Below are positions 36,117 to 36,753 of a stretch of DNA of 36,753 bases, in pieces (the stretch's first letter is position 1; each line of letters begins with the position of its first letter). The notes beneath the pieces were generated by a model that was given only the letters and a program-made list of their open reading frames with translations, was not told where the DNA came from and searched no databases. This DNA is from Verrucomicrobiota bacterium (GTDB lineage: Bacteria > Verrucomicrobiota > Verrucomicrobiia > Opitutales > Intestinicryptomonadaceae): contig QALA01000082.1 in the NCBI GenBank assembly GCA_003343565.1, positions 1 through 36,753 of the forward strand. Reading direction: 5' to 3'. Both the position numbers and the translations under genes were made by a program.

Positions 36117-36753
36117 CGCCGCTTCAATTTAGAAGCCGCGCATGGTTGTTATGAACCGCGTATAGTTGTAAAAAAATATTTGCGCAAGTTTTTGTGCGGC
36201 GAAGAATGTTGCGGAAGATTGCGGCGGTGCGGCCTGCGGCAGAGCGGCCTGTGACGGGGTGTCCGAAAGTGTTGCGGCCGGCAAAATCGCGCCGGACAAA
36301 GAAATCCCCGTCAGTGAAACCGCGAATGGCGGAACATCGACAATGCGGCAGACTCTTTGGTAAGAAGCGGCGGGGAGTAGTGTAATGACGCTATTTCAAT
36401 TTAGAATCTGCGCATGGTTGTAAAAAATATTTGCGCAAGTTTTTGTGCGGCGAAGAATGTTGCGGAAGATTGCGGCGGTGCGGACTGCGTCAAAGCGGCC
36501 TGCGGCGGAGTGTCCGAAAGTGTTGCGGCCGGCAAAATCGCGGCGAACAAAGAAACGTCCGTCGGGAAAACCGCGAATGGCGGAACATCGATAATGCGGC
36601 AAACTCTTTGGTAAAAAGCGGCGGAGAATAATGGAATGACGCCGCTTCAATTTAGAATCCGCGCATAGTTGTAAAAAATATTTGCGCAAGTTTTTGTGCG
36701 GCGAGGAATGTTGCGGCAGATTGCGGCGGTACTGACTGCGGCAGAGCGGCCTG
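36117..36753. repeat. Non-coding tandem repeat array after hom (3 units, cut by window end)
   Basis: Unit 1 is 36117-36388 (272 bp), unit 2 is 36389-36639 (251 bp) and unit 3 starts at 36640 and runs past the window. Shared blocks include TTCAATTTAGAA, AAATATTTGCGCAAGTTTTT, GTGCGGCGAAGAATGTTGCG (unit 3 has G for the first A of GAAGAATG), AGTGTTGCGGCCGGCAAAAT, ACCGCGAATGGCGGAACATC and ACTCTTTGGTAA. Unit 1 is longer by a 21-bp internal duplication around the CGCGCATGGTTGT / CGCGTATAGTTGT segments. The unit length is not a multiple of three, and the frames shift between units, so it is not coding. No terminator for hom was seen before the array. Confidence 0.9.

Noticed and set aside
36414..36631. 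Small open frames in the repeat array after hom
   Set aside because: The repeat unit length is not a multiple of three and the frame is not kept between units, so coding is unlikely.
36117..36753. CRISPR array as an explanation for the repeats after hom
   Set aside because: Units are over 250 bp and tandem without unique spacers, and no cas gene is present.

Overview
The window looks like chromosomal DNA from a GC-rich member of the Verrucomicrobiota / Planctomycetes-Verrucomicrobia group, most likely an Opitutae-like lineage. This is an inference from three observations: a Minf_1886-family gene sits directly in front of sufC-sufB-sufD, there is a prepilin-like protein of the kind expanded in these phyla, and few genes have a recognisable Shine-Dalgarno sequence. 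No 16S rRNA is present, so the taxonomy is unproven. Most genes are ordinary housekeeping genes. No phage, IS element, CRISPR array or defence island was seen.

Layout. Positions 1-1.0 kb hold the 3' end of an mgtE-type Mg2+ transporter gene and a prepilin-type (pseudopilin-like) protein gene ending in a strong terminator. At 1.1-5.6 kb, valS is flanked on both sides by diverged copies of a 400-500 bp non-coding repeat, followed by a tRNA-Arg(CCG) on the minus strand. At 5.8-7.5 kb a parA-like gene overlaps rnc (RNase III). At 8.1-12.6 kb mfd is translationally coupled to a parvulin-type peptidyl-prolyl isomerase. At 12.7-15.5 kb a Tat-type exported metallophosphoesterase precedes a secreted CE7-like esterase with a clear ribosome binding site. 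At 15.9-18.5 kb there is a GNAT acetyltransferase of lower GC and guaB. At 18.5-21.3 kb a two-copy repeat carrying bidirectional terminator hairpins separates guaB from two convergent minus-strand genes, an MBL-fold hydrolase and a second CE7-like esterase.

At 22.1-24.1 kb a polytopic DUF2157-like membrane protein gene overlaps a gene for a divergent GDYXXLXY-like protein. At 24.7-28.0 kb carB stands alone, preceded by an AT-richer region with operator-like symmetry. At 28.1-31.9 kb the Minf_1886 gene and sufC, sufB and sufD form a tight operon for Fe-S cluster scaffold assembly. At 32.6-36.1 kb serA, plsY and hom form an operon linking serine, phospholipid and threonine/methionine precursor synthesis. 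From 36.1 kb to the window edge a 251-272 bp non-coding tandem repeat begins at the very end of hom.

The least explained parts are the intergenic regions: several families of local, diverged, non-coding repeats (around valS, after guaB, after hom). Other points worth checking are an IMP dehydrogenase lacking the usual NAD-site Asp, the Minf_1886-SUF coupling, and possible leaderless or near-leaderless promoters.
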